The translations under genes and the position numbers were made by a program. From assembly GCA_018654125.1 (NCBI GenBank), contig JABIME010000054.1:1-17932 (forward strand): DNA of 17,932 bases, written 5' to 3'. Origin of the DNA: Candidatus Cloacimonadota bacterium (lineage in GTDB: Bacteria; Cloacimonadota; Cloacimonadia; Cloacimonadales; TCS61). Every line of letters begins with the position of its first letter. The first letter of the stretch is position 1. Below are positions 1 through 7,095 of the stretch, one piece after another. Under the pieces are notes generated by a model, which did no database searches, was not told the DNA's origin, and saw only the letters and a program-made list of their open reading frames with translations.

Positions 1-630
1 ACTTTACTTCATGAAGCAGGACATGCAATGCATACATTTGCAATGAAAAACATCAAGCTTGATCCTTATAAAGGAACACCAAGTGAAGTTGCAGAGCTTG
101 CTTCTATGACAATGGAATTTCTCTCGATGGATCACTGGGATAAATATTACAGTGATGTAAACGATCTTAAAAAAGCAAAACGAGACCAATTTAAAGAAGC
201 ACTTGGGTTTCTGCCATGGTGTATGATAGTTGATGCCCTTCAACATTGGATCTACCTGAATCCAGAACATTCAGTTGAGGAGCGCGAAGAATTTTTCCTT
301 TCACTTTTACAAAGATATGATACAGGTATAGATTGGACAAATGTAGATAAATTCAAGAAAATTCTATGGCTTTTCCAACTTCATATTTTCGAAGTTCCTT
401 TCTATTACATTGAATACGGGATGAGCCAGCTGGGAGCACTTTCAGTATATAGAAATTACAAGAAATTTGGGAAAGAGAAAGCTTTGGAAAAATATGAAGA
501 TTTCTTGAAGCTTGGCTACACTGTTCCTGTAAATAAACTTTATGAAGCTGCGGGAATTAAATTTGATTTTTCTGCAAAATATGTAAAAGAACTGGTTGAT
601 TTTGTTAAAGAAGAATTGTTGAAGATTTAA
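1..630 (+). CDS. M3 family oligoendopeptidase (PepF-like), C-terminal part
   Basis: Zinc metallopeptidase that probably cleaves short peptides in the cytoplasm. The reading frame is open from base 1, so the gene starts outside the window and the ATG at 28 is internal. The first nine codons read TLLHEAGHA, which gives the HExxH zinc/catalytic motif at fragment residues 4-8. About 28 residues after the first His, in GTPSEVAELAS, sits a Glu (fragment residue 32) at the spacing expected for the third zinc ligand of family M3. The remaining ~175 residues are helical and aromatic-rich, with a Tyr-rich stretch (VPFYYIEYG), as in the M3 C-terminal domain. The stop is followed after 17 bases by the phosphodiesterase gene, so the two are probably co-transcribed. 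The family call is firm; the exact subfamily (PepF versus other oligoendopeptidases) is less so because the N-terminal half is missing. Confidence 0.88.
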   Translation, partial: TLLHEAGHAMHTFAMKNIKLDPYKGTPSEVAELASMTMEFLSMDHWDKYYSDVNDLKKAKRDQFKEALGFLPWCMIVDALQHWIYLNPEHSVEEREEFFLSLLQRYDTGIDWTNVDKFKKILWLFQLHIFEVPFYYIEYGMSQLGALSVYRNYKKFGKEKALEKYEDFLKLGYTVPVNKLYEAAGIKFDFSAKYVKELVDFVKEELLKI

Positions 631-647
631 GAGATTGAGGAGCTTAA

Positions 648-1880
648 ATGATTTCTAGAAACATATTAAAACGTTTTATATTTTTATGGATATTGATAAC
701 ATTCTCCATCACTTTATTCGCAGGAGAACCTTATGTGATCATGGTTTCGTTTGATGGTTTCAGATTTGATTATGATACGAAAACAGAAACACCAAATCTT
801 GATTTTATGCGAGATCATGGTACAAAAGCAGAATCGATAAAACCTGTTTTCCCATCTAAAACATTTCCAAATCACTATGCACTGGCAACAGGAGCTTATG
901 CCGCAACCAATATGATAACAGCAAATAAATTCTACGATTATGAATATGATGCAGTTTATAAAATCGCTGATAAAGAAAAAGTACGTGATGCAAAATGGTA
1001 TAAAGCAGAACCTATCTGGGCTACTGCAGAAAGACAAAACGTAAAAGCTGCTTCCTATTTTTGGGTTGGTTCAGAAGCTCCTACAAAGGGATTTTCACCT
1101 TCAATTGTAAAAGCGTATGAGCACAATTTTCCTTTCAAAGCTCGTGTAGATTCTGTAATGTCTTGGTTACAGCTGCCTGAAGAAAAAAGACCACAGCTTG
1201 TTATGTTGTATTTCCATGAACCTGATTCTGCAGGACATAAGTTCGGCCCGGAAAATCCCGATCTTATTCCAATTATTAAAAATATGGATGACCTTTTAGG
1301 ATATATTTTAGATGGAATTAAAAATCTGGATATTGCAGATGAGGTCAATCTGGTTTTGGTTAGCGATCATGGAATGACAACAATAAGTGAAGATAGAATT
1401 ATTTATTTGGATGATCATGTTTCTGATATGGATGCAATTTTTACTTTTACAGGAGATCCGGTTGCACAGATCCATTTTAAAGAGCAGAATGATGTGGTAG
1501 CTGATCGCATGGAAAAACAATTAAAACAAATTGAGCATATGACAGCTTATGCACGTGATGAAATTCCGGAAAGATATCATTTTGTAAATAGGAATACTGG
1601 TGATTTTGTGCTGGTTGCAGATGACGGATGGGTAATATTAACCCAAGGTGAAACATCCAGATCTAATGGTACTCATGGTTATGATCCGGCAGTTAAGAAT
1701 ATGCATGGAATTTTTTATGCAATGGGTCCACAGATAAAATCTAATTATAAAATAGGAACATTTGAGAATATTCATGTTTATCCATTGATCTGTGAATTAT
1801 TAGGAATAAAACCGTATTCCGATGCTCCCGATGCGCCTGAAGGAAGATTGGAAGTTTTGGAAGAGATCTTAGTAAAATAA
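648..1880 (+). CDS. Exported alkaline-phosphatase-superfamily phosphodiesterase (ENPP/nucleotide pyrophosphatase type)
   Basis: A 410-residue type I phosphodiesterase/nucleotide pyrophosphatase family protein, expected to hydrolyse phosphodiester or pyrophosphate bonds outside the cytoplasm. Residues 1-25 form a signal peptide (basic MISRNILKRF, a hydrophobic stretch, then FAG). The two-zinc site of the family can be traced: Asp36 in SFDGF, the nucleophile Thr72 in PSKTFPNHY (the ENPP signature), Asp193 and His197 in HEPDSAGH, Asp240-His241 in VSDHGM, and His343 in GTHGYDP. Length is normal for a bacterial single-domain ENPP. The start is supported by GAGG about 7 bases upstream. It lies between the peptidase and mnmH genes with gaps of 17 and 15 bases. 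The natural substrate (nucleotides, lipid head groups or other phosphodiesters) cannot be read from the sequence. Confidence 0.88.
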   Translation: MISRNILKRFIFLWILITFSITLFAGEPYVIMVSFDGFRFDYDTKTETPNLDFMRDHGTKAESIKPVFPSKTFPNHYALATGAYAATNMITANKFYDYEYDAVYKIADKEKVRDAKWYKAEPIWATAERQNVKAASYFWVGSEAPTKGFSPSIVKAYEHNFPFKARVDSVMSWLQLPEEKRPQLVMLYFHEPDSAGHKFGPENPDLIPIIKNMDDLLGYILDGIKNLDIADEVNLVLVSDHGMTTISEDRIIYLDDHVSDMDAIFTFTGDPVAQIHFKEQNDVVADRMEKQLKQIEHMTAYARDEIPERYHFVNRNTGDFVLVADDGWVILTQGETSRSNGTHGYDPAVKNMHGIFYAMGPQIKSNYKIGTFENIHVYPLICELLGIKPYSDAPDAPEGRLEVLEEILVK

Positions 1881-1895
1881 TTTCTTTAGGTGTTT

Positions 1896-2918
1896 ATGGA
1901 AAGCATCCCTATCCAAGAATTCATAAAACTTTCAAAATATCTTCCCATTATTGATGTTCGTACTCCTGCTGAATTCACTGACGGACACATAACAGGTGCG
2001 ATAAATATTCCTATATTTTCTAATGAAGAACGTGCAGTTGTAGGCACAAAATATAAACAAGAGAGTAAAGATACAGCTATTGCGCAAGCATTAGAATATA
2101 TAGCAGCAAAAACCGACCAATATCTTGATGAATTAGAAAGACTTGTTTCTACGCAGGAGATTTGTATTTATTGCTGGCGTGGTGGTTTTCGTAGTACCGG
2201 GATGGGATATCTCTTCCAAACTGCAGGTAAAAAAGTATATCGGTTAGATGGTGGCTATAAAGCATATCGCAATTTTATTTTAGGTTCTTTTAAGAAGAAA
2301 TTTAATCTTACTGTTATTGGTGGAATGACCGGAAGTGGAAAAACTGAAATTCTGGAAGAAATTGGAAAAACGAACCAACAAATGCTTGATTTGGAAGGAA
2401 TAGCTCATCACAAAGGTTCTGCATTTGGTGCACTAGGACAGGAAGATCAACCTACAACTCAACAATTTGAAAATAACCTTGCAGCACAATTAAATAGCTT
2501 TAATTTTGAGCAAAATATCTGGCTGGAAGACGAAAGCAGAATGATTGGAAGAGTGAAAATCCCAGATGATTTATTCATACAAATGAGAAGCACAAATGTA
2601 ATTAAAATCGAGGTTTCTAAAGATAATCGCATAAACAGGTTAATAAAAGATTATGCTAATTTTAACAAAGAATATTTGATAAATTCCATTACAAATATTT
2701 CCCGCAGATTGGGTGGATTAAATACCCAAAAAGCAATAGAAGCAATTGAAGAAGAAGATTATTATACTGCAACCGACATCATTTTAGATTACTATGACAA
2801 AACCTACACCTACGGGCTTTCTAAAAGAGAAGGACAAACAATATCTCCTTTAAAACTTGCTGGAAATGATGCAAAGTTTAATGCTAAAAAAGTGATTGGG
2901 TTTGTGAAGAACAATTAA
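1896..2918 (+). CDS. mnmH: tRNA 2-selenouridine synthase
   Basis: A 340-residue enzyme (SelU/YbbB/MnmH) that replaces sulfur by selenium in 2-thiouridine at the tRNA wobble position, using selenophosphate and passing through a geranylated intermediate. An N-terminal rhodanese domain (roughly residues 5-128) carries the catalytic Cys93 in CWRGGFRS, the family hallmark. A C-terminal P-loop domain starts with the Walker A motif GGMTGSGKT at residues 142-150. I chose ATG 1896 over the in-frame GTG at 1890 because the AGG of the ribosome binding site (1888-1890) overlaps that GTG. It is the last gene of the plus-strand cluster and converges tail to tail with the antiporter gene after only 6 bases. 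Its presence implies a selenophosphate supply (SelD) elsewhere in the genome. Confidence 0.94.
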   Translation: MESIPIQEFIKLSKYLPIIDVRTPAEFTDGHITGAINIPIFSNEERAVVGTKYKQESKDTAIAQALEYIAAKTDQYLDELERLVSTQEICIYCWRGGFRSTGMGYLFQTAGKKVYRLDGGYKAYRNFILGSFKKKFNLTVIGGMTGSGKTEILEEIGKTNQQMLDLEGIAHHKGSAFGALGQEDQPTTQQFENNLAAQLNSFNFEQNIWLEDESRMIGRVKIPDDLFIQMRSTNVIKIEVSKDNRINRLIKDYANFNKEYLINSITNISRRLGGLNTQKAIEAIEEEDYYTATDIILDYYDKTYTYGLSKREGQTISPLKLAGNDAKFNAKKVIGFVKNN

Positions 2919-2924
2919 TAAGTT

Positions 2925-4208
2925 TTATTCCTTCCCCACATTGATCTCACCAGCTTTTTCTAAAGCAATCCTGGTTAGTATCGGACCTATTATTTCAAAG
3001 AAAATACAAGTTGCAGTTACTGTGGTTAGAATTACAGTTCCAATTTGGTCTCCGGTTGTTATTTTGGTCCCATAAACGGTTTCTATCAAATTTCCATGTC
3101 CTGCAAATTCACTTTTTACCATTAGGGCAAGTCCAATTGCTACACCGGCTTGCGACAGAATTCCCAGCCCGATATAGTTCTTAATATTCTTATCTACTTT
3201 ACCAATTATCGCACCTAATCTTGAACCTAGAATTAAACCTGAAGAACGGCTAATAACATAGATCACACCGATAAGCCCTAATGATGGTAACGCTTTAATA
3301 TGTAAATTTGCTCCTGCAAGAGTGAAGAATAAAATGAACAATAACGGCATAAATGAACGCATACTATTCTGGATTCGGTTTACCAATGAACTTGGTTGAG
3401 TATTAATTATAAAAACACCCATTATCATCACGGTTAATATTATTGATGTATGCAAGATCTGTGAAAATCCACAAGCTGTTAGAATGAATCCAAAAACTAG
3501 TATTGGGATGTCGTCTGAATTTCTTAATTTACTTACAAGCAGTGAAAAAATAAATCCTATCAAGCCACCTAATAAGAAACTAAAACCGATCTCTTTTAGT
3601 GGAATTAGAATTGTTGCCCACAGCCCACAAGATGTTGCCCCCGCTTCATGCAAGATAATATTTTTAGCAATTGCTGCAGAAAAGCCAAAGATGATAATTC
3701 CCAACCCATCATCAAAACCTACAACTGCAAAAAGTGCTTTTGTAAGATTCCCCTTTGCTTTATATTCCTGAATTACTGCCACTGTTCCAGCAGGTGCACT
3801 TGCCGGTGCAACCGCCGCAAATAACAAAGAAAGCGGCAGATTCCTAGTAAAAAGGAACAACCCTGCAAATACAATTATAAATGCTGCAAATGATTCGAAC
3901 AGAATAACATAAACCATACCGCTACCTAATCTTTTTAGCGTGGAAAACTTTAATTCCATTCCAATACTGAGTGCTACAAAACCTAATGCAATATTCGTGA
4001 TAAACGATAAATTTTGTTGCATTGGTGTAGAGAGCAGATTTAGAAGTGATGGCCCTAAAACAACTCCAAATATCATGAATCCAATAATTGAGGGAAGCTT
4101 TAGGAACTTCATATTCTTCCCAAAATAATAACCCATTATTACTGTAAGTCCTACCAGAAGAAGTGCAGGTAAAATGAATGCATGTTCTAATGTTTCTGGT
4201 GAGTGCAT
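2925..4208 (-). CDS. CPA2-type cation:proton antiporter
   Basis: An integral membrane protein of 427 residues with about 12 hydrophobic segments, belonging to the Na+(K+)/H+ exchanger superfamily. The membrane core motif is GFDDGLGII, whose paired acidic residues (Asp166-Asp167) match the ion-binding pair of the superfamily; SAPAGTVAVIQE precedes it, as in CPA2-like transporters. There is no C-terminal TrkA-N/RCK regulatory domain, so the protein ends shortly after the last membrane segment. The gene starts one base after the stop of the EIIA-domain gene, which strongly suggests translational coupling; no strong ribosome binding site of its own is visible. The neighbouring EIIA protein is therefore the likely soluble regulator in place of an RCK domain. 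Ion specificity (Na+ or K+) cannot be decided. Confidence 0.85.
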   Translation of the reverse strand: MHSPETLEHAFILPALLLVGLTVIMGYYFGKNMKFLKLPSIIGFMIFGVVLGPSLLNLLSTPMQQNLSFITNIALGFVALSIGMELKFSTLKRLGSGMVYVILFESFAAFIIVFAGLFLFTRNLPLSLLFAAVAPASAPAGTVAVIQEYKAKGNLTKALFAVVGFDDGLGIIIFGFSAAIAKNIILHEAGATSCGLWATILIPLKEIGFSFLLGGLIGFIFSLLVSKLRNSDDIPILVFGFILTACGFSQILHTSIILTVMIMGVFIINTQPSSLVNRIQNSMRSFMPLLFILFFTLAGANLHIKALPSLGLIGVIYVISRSSGLILGSRLGAIIGKVDKNIKNYIGLGILSQAGVAIGLALMVKSEFAGHGNLIETVYGTKITTGDQIGTVILTTVTATCIFFEIIGPILTRIALEKAGEINVGKE

Positions 4209-4209
4209 C

Positions 4210-5019
4210 TTAGATTTCCAGTGAGCCGTGAAGATGTTCTATGTTTTGAATGAAGAACATAATGCCATTCTCATTTTTCTCTTCAATAATTTCGGTTAGA
4301 TCATTTGTGAGATTATCTACAAATTCAGATTCAATCGTGGCTGTTATTATCCTGCAAAAATCATTTCTGTCAGTTTGCATAAAACTTGTAAAAAGTGGCA
4401 TATGATAAAGATATCTGCTAGCATTAGAAGCTTCTGTAATTGTAATATTGCTGCCCTCAATTTCAGTTATTATGTTAATAATATCTTCAAATTTATCTTC
4501 GTTTTGAATTATTACTGTTACCAATTTATGTTTATCATTTTGTTTGACATCGGTTGCCATACTTGAATGTCGAATAATGCTCTGCCTGATATTTTCTGTA
4601 TCTTTTGAATTTATCAATCTGCTTATATTTTCATCTTTTCGCAAGTATTGTGAGATATAAGAAAGTAAGCGAACATGCTCTTTTTGCTGATTTGCAGGTG
4701 CAATAATGAATACGAAAACAAATGTATTTTTTTTATCTATTGCATCAAAATTTACACCTTCCTTAGATATAAATAAACCGACCACAAAATCATCAACACC
4801 CTTCAATCTGCAATGAGGAATTGCTATTTTAGATGAGATCGCTGTTGAACCCATCTCTTCTCTTTCTTTAAGTGCATCATAGATCTCAGTTTGAGTAATA
4901 TTACTAAGTGTTGGATTTAATTTTGCAAGATTAGAAATTTTTGTTAGTATGGAATTTCTGTCTTCTTTTTGTGTGCTGATCTCAATACAATTGGAATGTA
5001 GAATTTTTTCAATATCCAT
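4210..5019 (-). CDS. PTS EIIA (fructose-type) domain protein with C-terminal PII-like domain, likely antiporter regulator
   Basis: A 269-residue soluble protein. Residues ~3-150 form a PTS_EIIA_2 domain with the phospho-acceptor His69 in the signature IAIPHCR and a second conserved-looking His at 115 (KEHVRLLSY). Residues ~165-269 form a second alpha/beta domain starting HKLVTVIIQNEDKFEDI, which by pattern resembles a PII/ferredoxin-like fold; that assignment is tentative. I chose the ATG at 5019 because AGGAGG lies 7 bases upstream; a longer frame to 5070 would run through this site and a TTGACA promoter-like box. No EIIB or EIIC sugar-transport gene is adjacent. The one-base junction with the antiporter gene suggests that its job is to gate ion exchange according to PTS phosphorylation state or a small-molecule signal, not to import sugar. 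Confidence 0.8.
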   Translation of the reverse strand: MDIEKILHSNCIEISTQKEDRNSILTKISNLAKLNPTLSNITQTEIYDALKEREEMGSTAISSKIAIPHCRLKGVDDFVVGLFISKEGVNFDAIDKKNTFVFVFIIAPANQQKEHVRLLSYISQYLRKDENISRLINSKDTENIRQSIIRHSSMATDVKQNDKHKLVTVIIQNEDKFEDIINIITEIEGSNITITEASNASRYLYHMPLFTSFMQTDRNDFCRIITATIESEFVDNLTNDLTEIIEEKNENGIMFFIQNIEHLHGSLEI

Positions 5020-5202
5020 GCGTTGCCTCCTACTTCTGGGACCATCTTTTTTTTTGCATTTAGATGTCAATAGTAGAATAGCTTATTACAATTATATTCT
5101 TTTAGATTTGGAAGTTACTGTATTCTTTTATTTGGAGTTTGTGTCACACAGATCGAAGGAGAAGTAAATTGTTAAATTAGGGAAATAAATAATTTTATTG
5201 AA

Positions 5203-5826
5203 TTATACTCGTTGTAATACTTGTTCAATTTCATAGAACATTTCATCAGGTTCAAGTGCTGCCAGAGCATCTGCATCATTAACACCCCATGCAACTGCTC
5301 CGCATGGCATTCCCACTTTTTTTGAAGCAAAAATATCACGAAGTTCATCACCAATATAAATTGCATCTTTTTTATCGATTCCACTTAATTTTAGTACTTT
5401 CTTTAATTTGGATTCTTTGCCAAATACAGAAACACCACCCACAAAATAATCATTCATTTTTATGAGTTCATCACCTAGAACCTTAATGATATTCTCTTTT
5501 GAGTTTGTACTTACAATTGCAATTTTATGACCTAACTTTTTCAATTCGTGAAACATATTCTCTATACCATCAAACATTTTGATCTCATCTATATTTTCAC
5601 TCATCATATTTCGCATATATGTAGAAATTCTAGGAAGTTTATAAAGAGGGATCTTCAAGTGCTTTAGAAAACTTAAAGAATCTAATTTGCGAAGTTCCGG
5701 CATATCTTCAAGATTAATTTTATTCAAATTGAATTCATTAGTTACAATATCCAAAGTTTTCATAAACCATGGAAATGAATCAGCTAACGTACCATCAAAA
5801 TCAAATATTACTAATTTATATTTCAT
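5203..5826 (-). CDS. HAD family hydrolase (phosphoglycolate phosphatase-like)
   Basis: A 207-residue haloacid dehalogenase superfamily phosphatase of subfamily I. Motif I is DFDGTLADS with nucleophile Asp9 and acid/base Asp11. Motif II is VSTNS (Ser105/Thr106). A Lys in the GKESK region (~136-139) fits motif III, and GDELRD (158-163) is motif IV, supplying Mg2+ ligands. The insert after motif I (~15-85) is a helical cap of normal size. I chose ATG 5826 because an AGGA box precedes it and motif I starts right after; an upstream extension would cross the promoter region. The gene is divergent from the ArsR gene, and the 183 bases downstream separate it from the EIIA gene. The substrate is unknown: phosphoglycolate, pyrophosphate or a sugar phosphate are all possible. 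Confidence 0.87.
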   Translation of the reverse strand: MKYKLVIFDFDGTLADSFPWFMKTLDIVTNEFNLNKINLEDMPELRKLDSLSFLKHLKIPLYKLPRISTYMRNMMSENIDEIKMFDGIENMFHELKKLGHKIAIVSTNSKENIIKVLGDELIKMNDYFVGGVSVFGKESKLKKVLKLSGIDKKDAIYIGDELRDIFASKKVGMPCGAVAWGVNDADALAALEPDEMFYEIEQVLQRV

Positions 5827-5867
5827 AATTATTCCTTTGGAATGAAAAGCAGTTTTTGGTGATTTAG

Positions 5868-5873
5868 TGTCAA
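5868..5873 (-). promoter_or_regulatory. -35-like box upstream of the HAD gene
   Basis: The minus strand reads TTGACA about 45 bases upstream of the HAD start codon. No convincing -10 hexamer is seen at the usual spacing, so this is a candidate only. It lies back to back with the ArsR promoter in the 147-base divergent spacer. Confidence 0.35.
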
Positions 5874-5915
5874 TGTTTTTAACGATCAAGCTTAGATACA
5901 TTAAGAATAAATATT

Positions 5916-5944
5916 TTGACAAACAAAGAGTCTTTAGGTAATTA
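5916..5944 (+). promoter_or_regulatory. Candidate promoter of the arsR-sdpI pair
   Basis: TTGACA at 5916-5921 is followed after 17 bases by TAATTA at 5939-5944, an acceptable -10 element. Transcription would start near 5951, leaving a short leader with an AGGA ribosome binding site at 5968-5971. A tandem repeat overlaps the -10 (see the repeat at 5935-5950). Confidence 0.5.
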
Positions 5945-5950
5945 GGTAAT
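5935..5950 (+). repeat. Tandem 8-base repeat, possible operator
   Basis: TAGGTAAT occurs twice in immediate succession, overlapping the predicted -10 box and start site of the arsR-sdpI promoter. The position suits binding by the ArsR-family repressor encoded just downstream. ArsR proteins usually bind inverted repeats, so the operator reading is an inference. Confidence 0.4.
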
Positions 5951-5979
5951 CATCTAAATAAAAGAGCAGGAACATGAAT

Positions 5980-6261
5980 ATGGTTAACGATAAATTGTTC
6001 AAAGCACTTTCGGATGCAAACAGACGAAAGATAATTGATCTATTGAAAAAAAAAGAGATGACTGCTGGAGAAATAGCAGAGAATTTTAGTGTTTCTAAAC
6101 CTACAATTAGCGAGCACTTAAAAACATTAAAAAATGCCGATCTAATTCAATCAGAAAAAAATGGGCAATTCATAACTTATTTTCTAAATACAAGCGTATT
6201 AGAAGATATGTTATCTTATATGATTACTATTTTTGGAAAAAAGGAGAATAATGATGAATAA
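5980..6261 (+). CDS. ArsR-family winged-helix repressor, SdpR-like
   Basis: A small DNA-binding repressor of 93 residues from the ATG at 5980 (95 from the ATG at 5974). I prefer 5980 because the AGGA box at 5968-5971 then has an 8-base spacer instead of 2. The start LFKALSDANRRKIIDLL is the classic ArsR helix pair. The helix-turn-helix is MTAGEIAENFSVSKPTISEHLKTL and the wing is QSEKNGQFITYFLN. There is no metal-binding CxC in the recognition helix, so it is unlikely to be a metal sensor. It overlaps the start of an SdpI-type gene, the arrangement of Bacillus subtilis sdpR-sdpI, where SdpR represses its own operon and is sequestered by the membrane protein. By analogy it is probably an autorepressor. 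Confidence 0.87.
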   Translation: MVNDKLFKALSDANRRKIIDLLKKKEMTAGEIAENFSVSKPTISEHLKTLKNADLIQSEKNGQFITYFLNTSVLEDMLSYMITIFGKKENNDE

Positions 6262-6913
6262 GAAATTTTGGATAAGTATAATCATAATAATTGTACAAAT
6301 CGTATTAGCGCTTTATCTCAGCTCGTTTATTGCTGATGATGCAAAAGTACCGAGTCACTGGAATATTCGTGGAGAAATAGATGGTTATTCAAATAAGTGG
6401 ACTGCTATTCTATTATTCCCGGGAATTAATTTTCTTCTATTCATTTTCATGCTGATTTTACCTATTATCTCTGTACGTTATAAAGAAAGCTCTGAAAGGT
6501 CTTCCCGCATGGTTCCGATTATTACAAATATCATAATTTTCTTTTTTGCTGTAATTCATATATATACATTACTTTTGGGTGCAGAATTATTATTAAGTAA
6601 TGGCTCCTTCCTTTACTACTCTCTTGGTTTAATGTTTATTCTAATGGGAAACATACTGCCGAAAATGCCATCAAGTTTCTTTATAGGAATTCGTACTCCC
6701 TGGACTCTATCCTCAGAATATATCTGGCGTAAAACTCATAAAGTTGGTGGTGTATGCTTCGTTCTAAGCGGACTTATAATGATCTTCATTTCAGCTATTT
6801 GGGGGAATAATTCCACTGCCCTTACAATTATGTTTATTTTATTTATGACCTTTGTATTATATTCGGTTCTCTATTCATTCCTACTTTACAAAAAAGATGA
6901 AGATAATAAGTAG
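6254..6913 (+). CDS. SdpI family membrane protein (immunity/signal-transduction type)
   Basis: A 219-residue polytopic membrane protein with about six hydrophobic segments. The N-terminal part holds the DUF1648 signature VPSHWNIRGEIDGYSNKW between the first two membrane segments. The C-terminal SdpI domain shows GNILPKMP, FFIGIRTPWTLSSEYIW and KTHKVGG, all diagnostic. I chose ATG 6254 (7 bases after AAGGAG) over the adjacent ATG at 6251. Its start overlaps the end of the ArsR gene by 8 bases, so the two are translationally coupled. In B. subtilis SdpI gives immunity to the SdpC toxin and captures SdpR at the membrane. No SdpC-like toxin gene is nearby, so the role here may be defence against foreign peptides or envelope-stress sensing. 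Confidence 0.87.
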   Translation: MNKKFWISIIIIIVQIVLALYLSSFIADDAKVPSHWNIRGEIDGYSNKWTAILLFPGINFLLFIFMLILPIISVRYKESSERSSRMVPIITNIIIFFFAVIHIYTLLLGAELLLSNGSFLYYSLGLMFILMGNILPKMPSSFFIGIRTPWTLSSEYIWRKTHKVGGVCFVLSGLIMIFISAIWGNNSTALTIMFILFMTFVLYSVLYSFLLYKKDEDNK

Positions 6914-7024
6914 CACGTAATAATTTACATAAGTTTCTAGTAATTTAGTTAAATTTTAGTAAGCTCCATTAGCTAAATAACACATCTCGCATTTCTAGAA
7001 TCACACAAAACATTTCATACCTTT

Positions 7025-7039
7025 TATAATAAGTTGACA
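7025..7039 (+). promoter_or_regulatory. Candidate promoter elements upstream of the lysine catabolic genes
   Basis: The 182-base gap 6914-7095 holds a perfect TATAAT at 7025-7030 without a good -35, and a TTGACA at 7034-7039 without a good -10. Either could drive the saccharopine dehydrogenase gene. I see no riboswitch or strong hairpin in this leader. Confidence 0.35.
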
Positions 7040-7095
7040 CGTTTTTTTAAATTACCACTTTGTCATCCAAAAATAATGAATACTGGAGAAAATCA

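Noticed and set aside
5020..5070. N-terminal extension of the EIIA protein to an ATG at 5070
   Set aside because: The extension is an Arg/Lys-rich stretch running through a strong AGGAGG ribosome binding site and a TTGACA box; the domain starts properly at MDIEK.
5827..5973. Small RNA or riboswitch in the divergent spacer
   Set aside because: I found promoter-like boxes and the tandem repeat but no stable hairpin or known riboswitch core.
7060..7095. TTG start 36 bases upstream of the saccharopine dehydrogenase ATG
   Set aside because: It has no ribosome binding site, while ATG 7096 has GGAG at good spacing and directly precedes the Rossmann fold.
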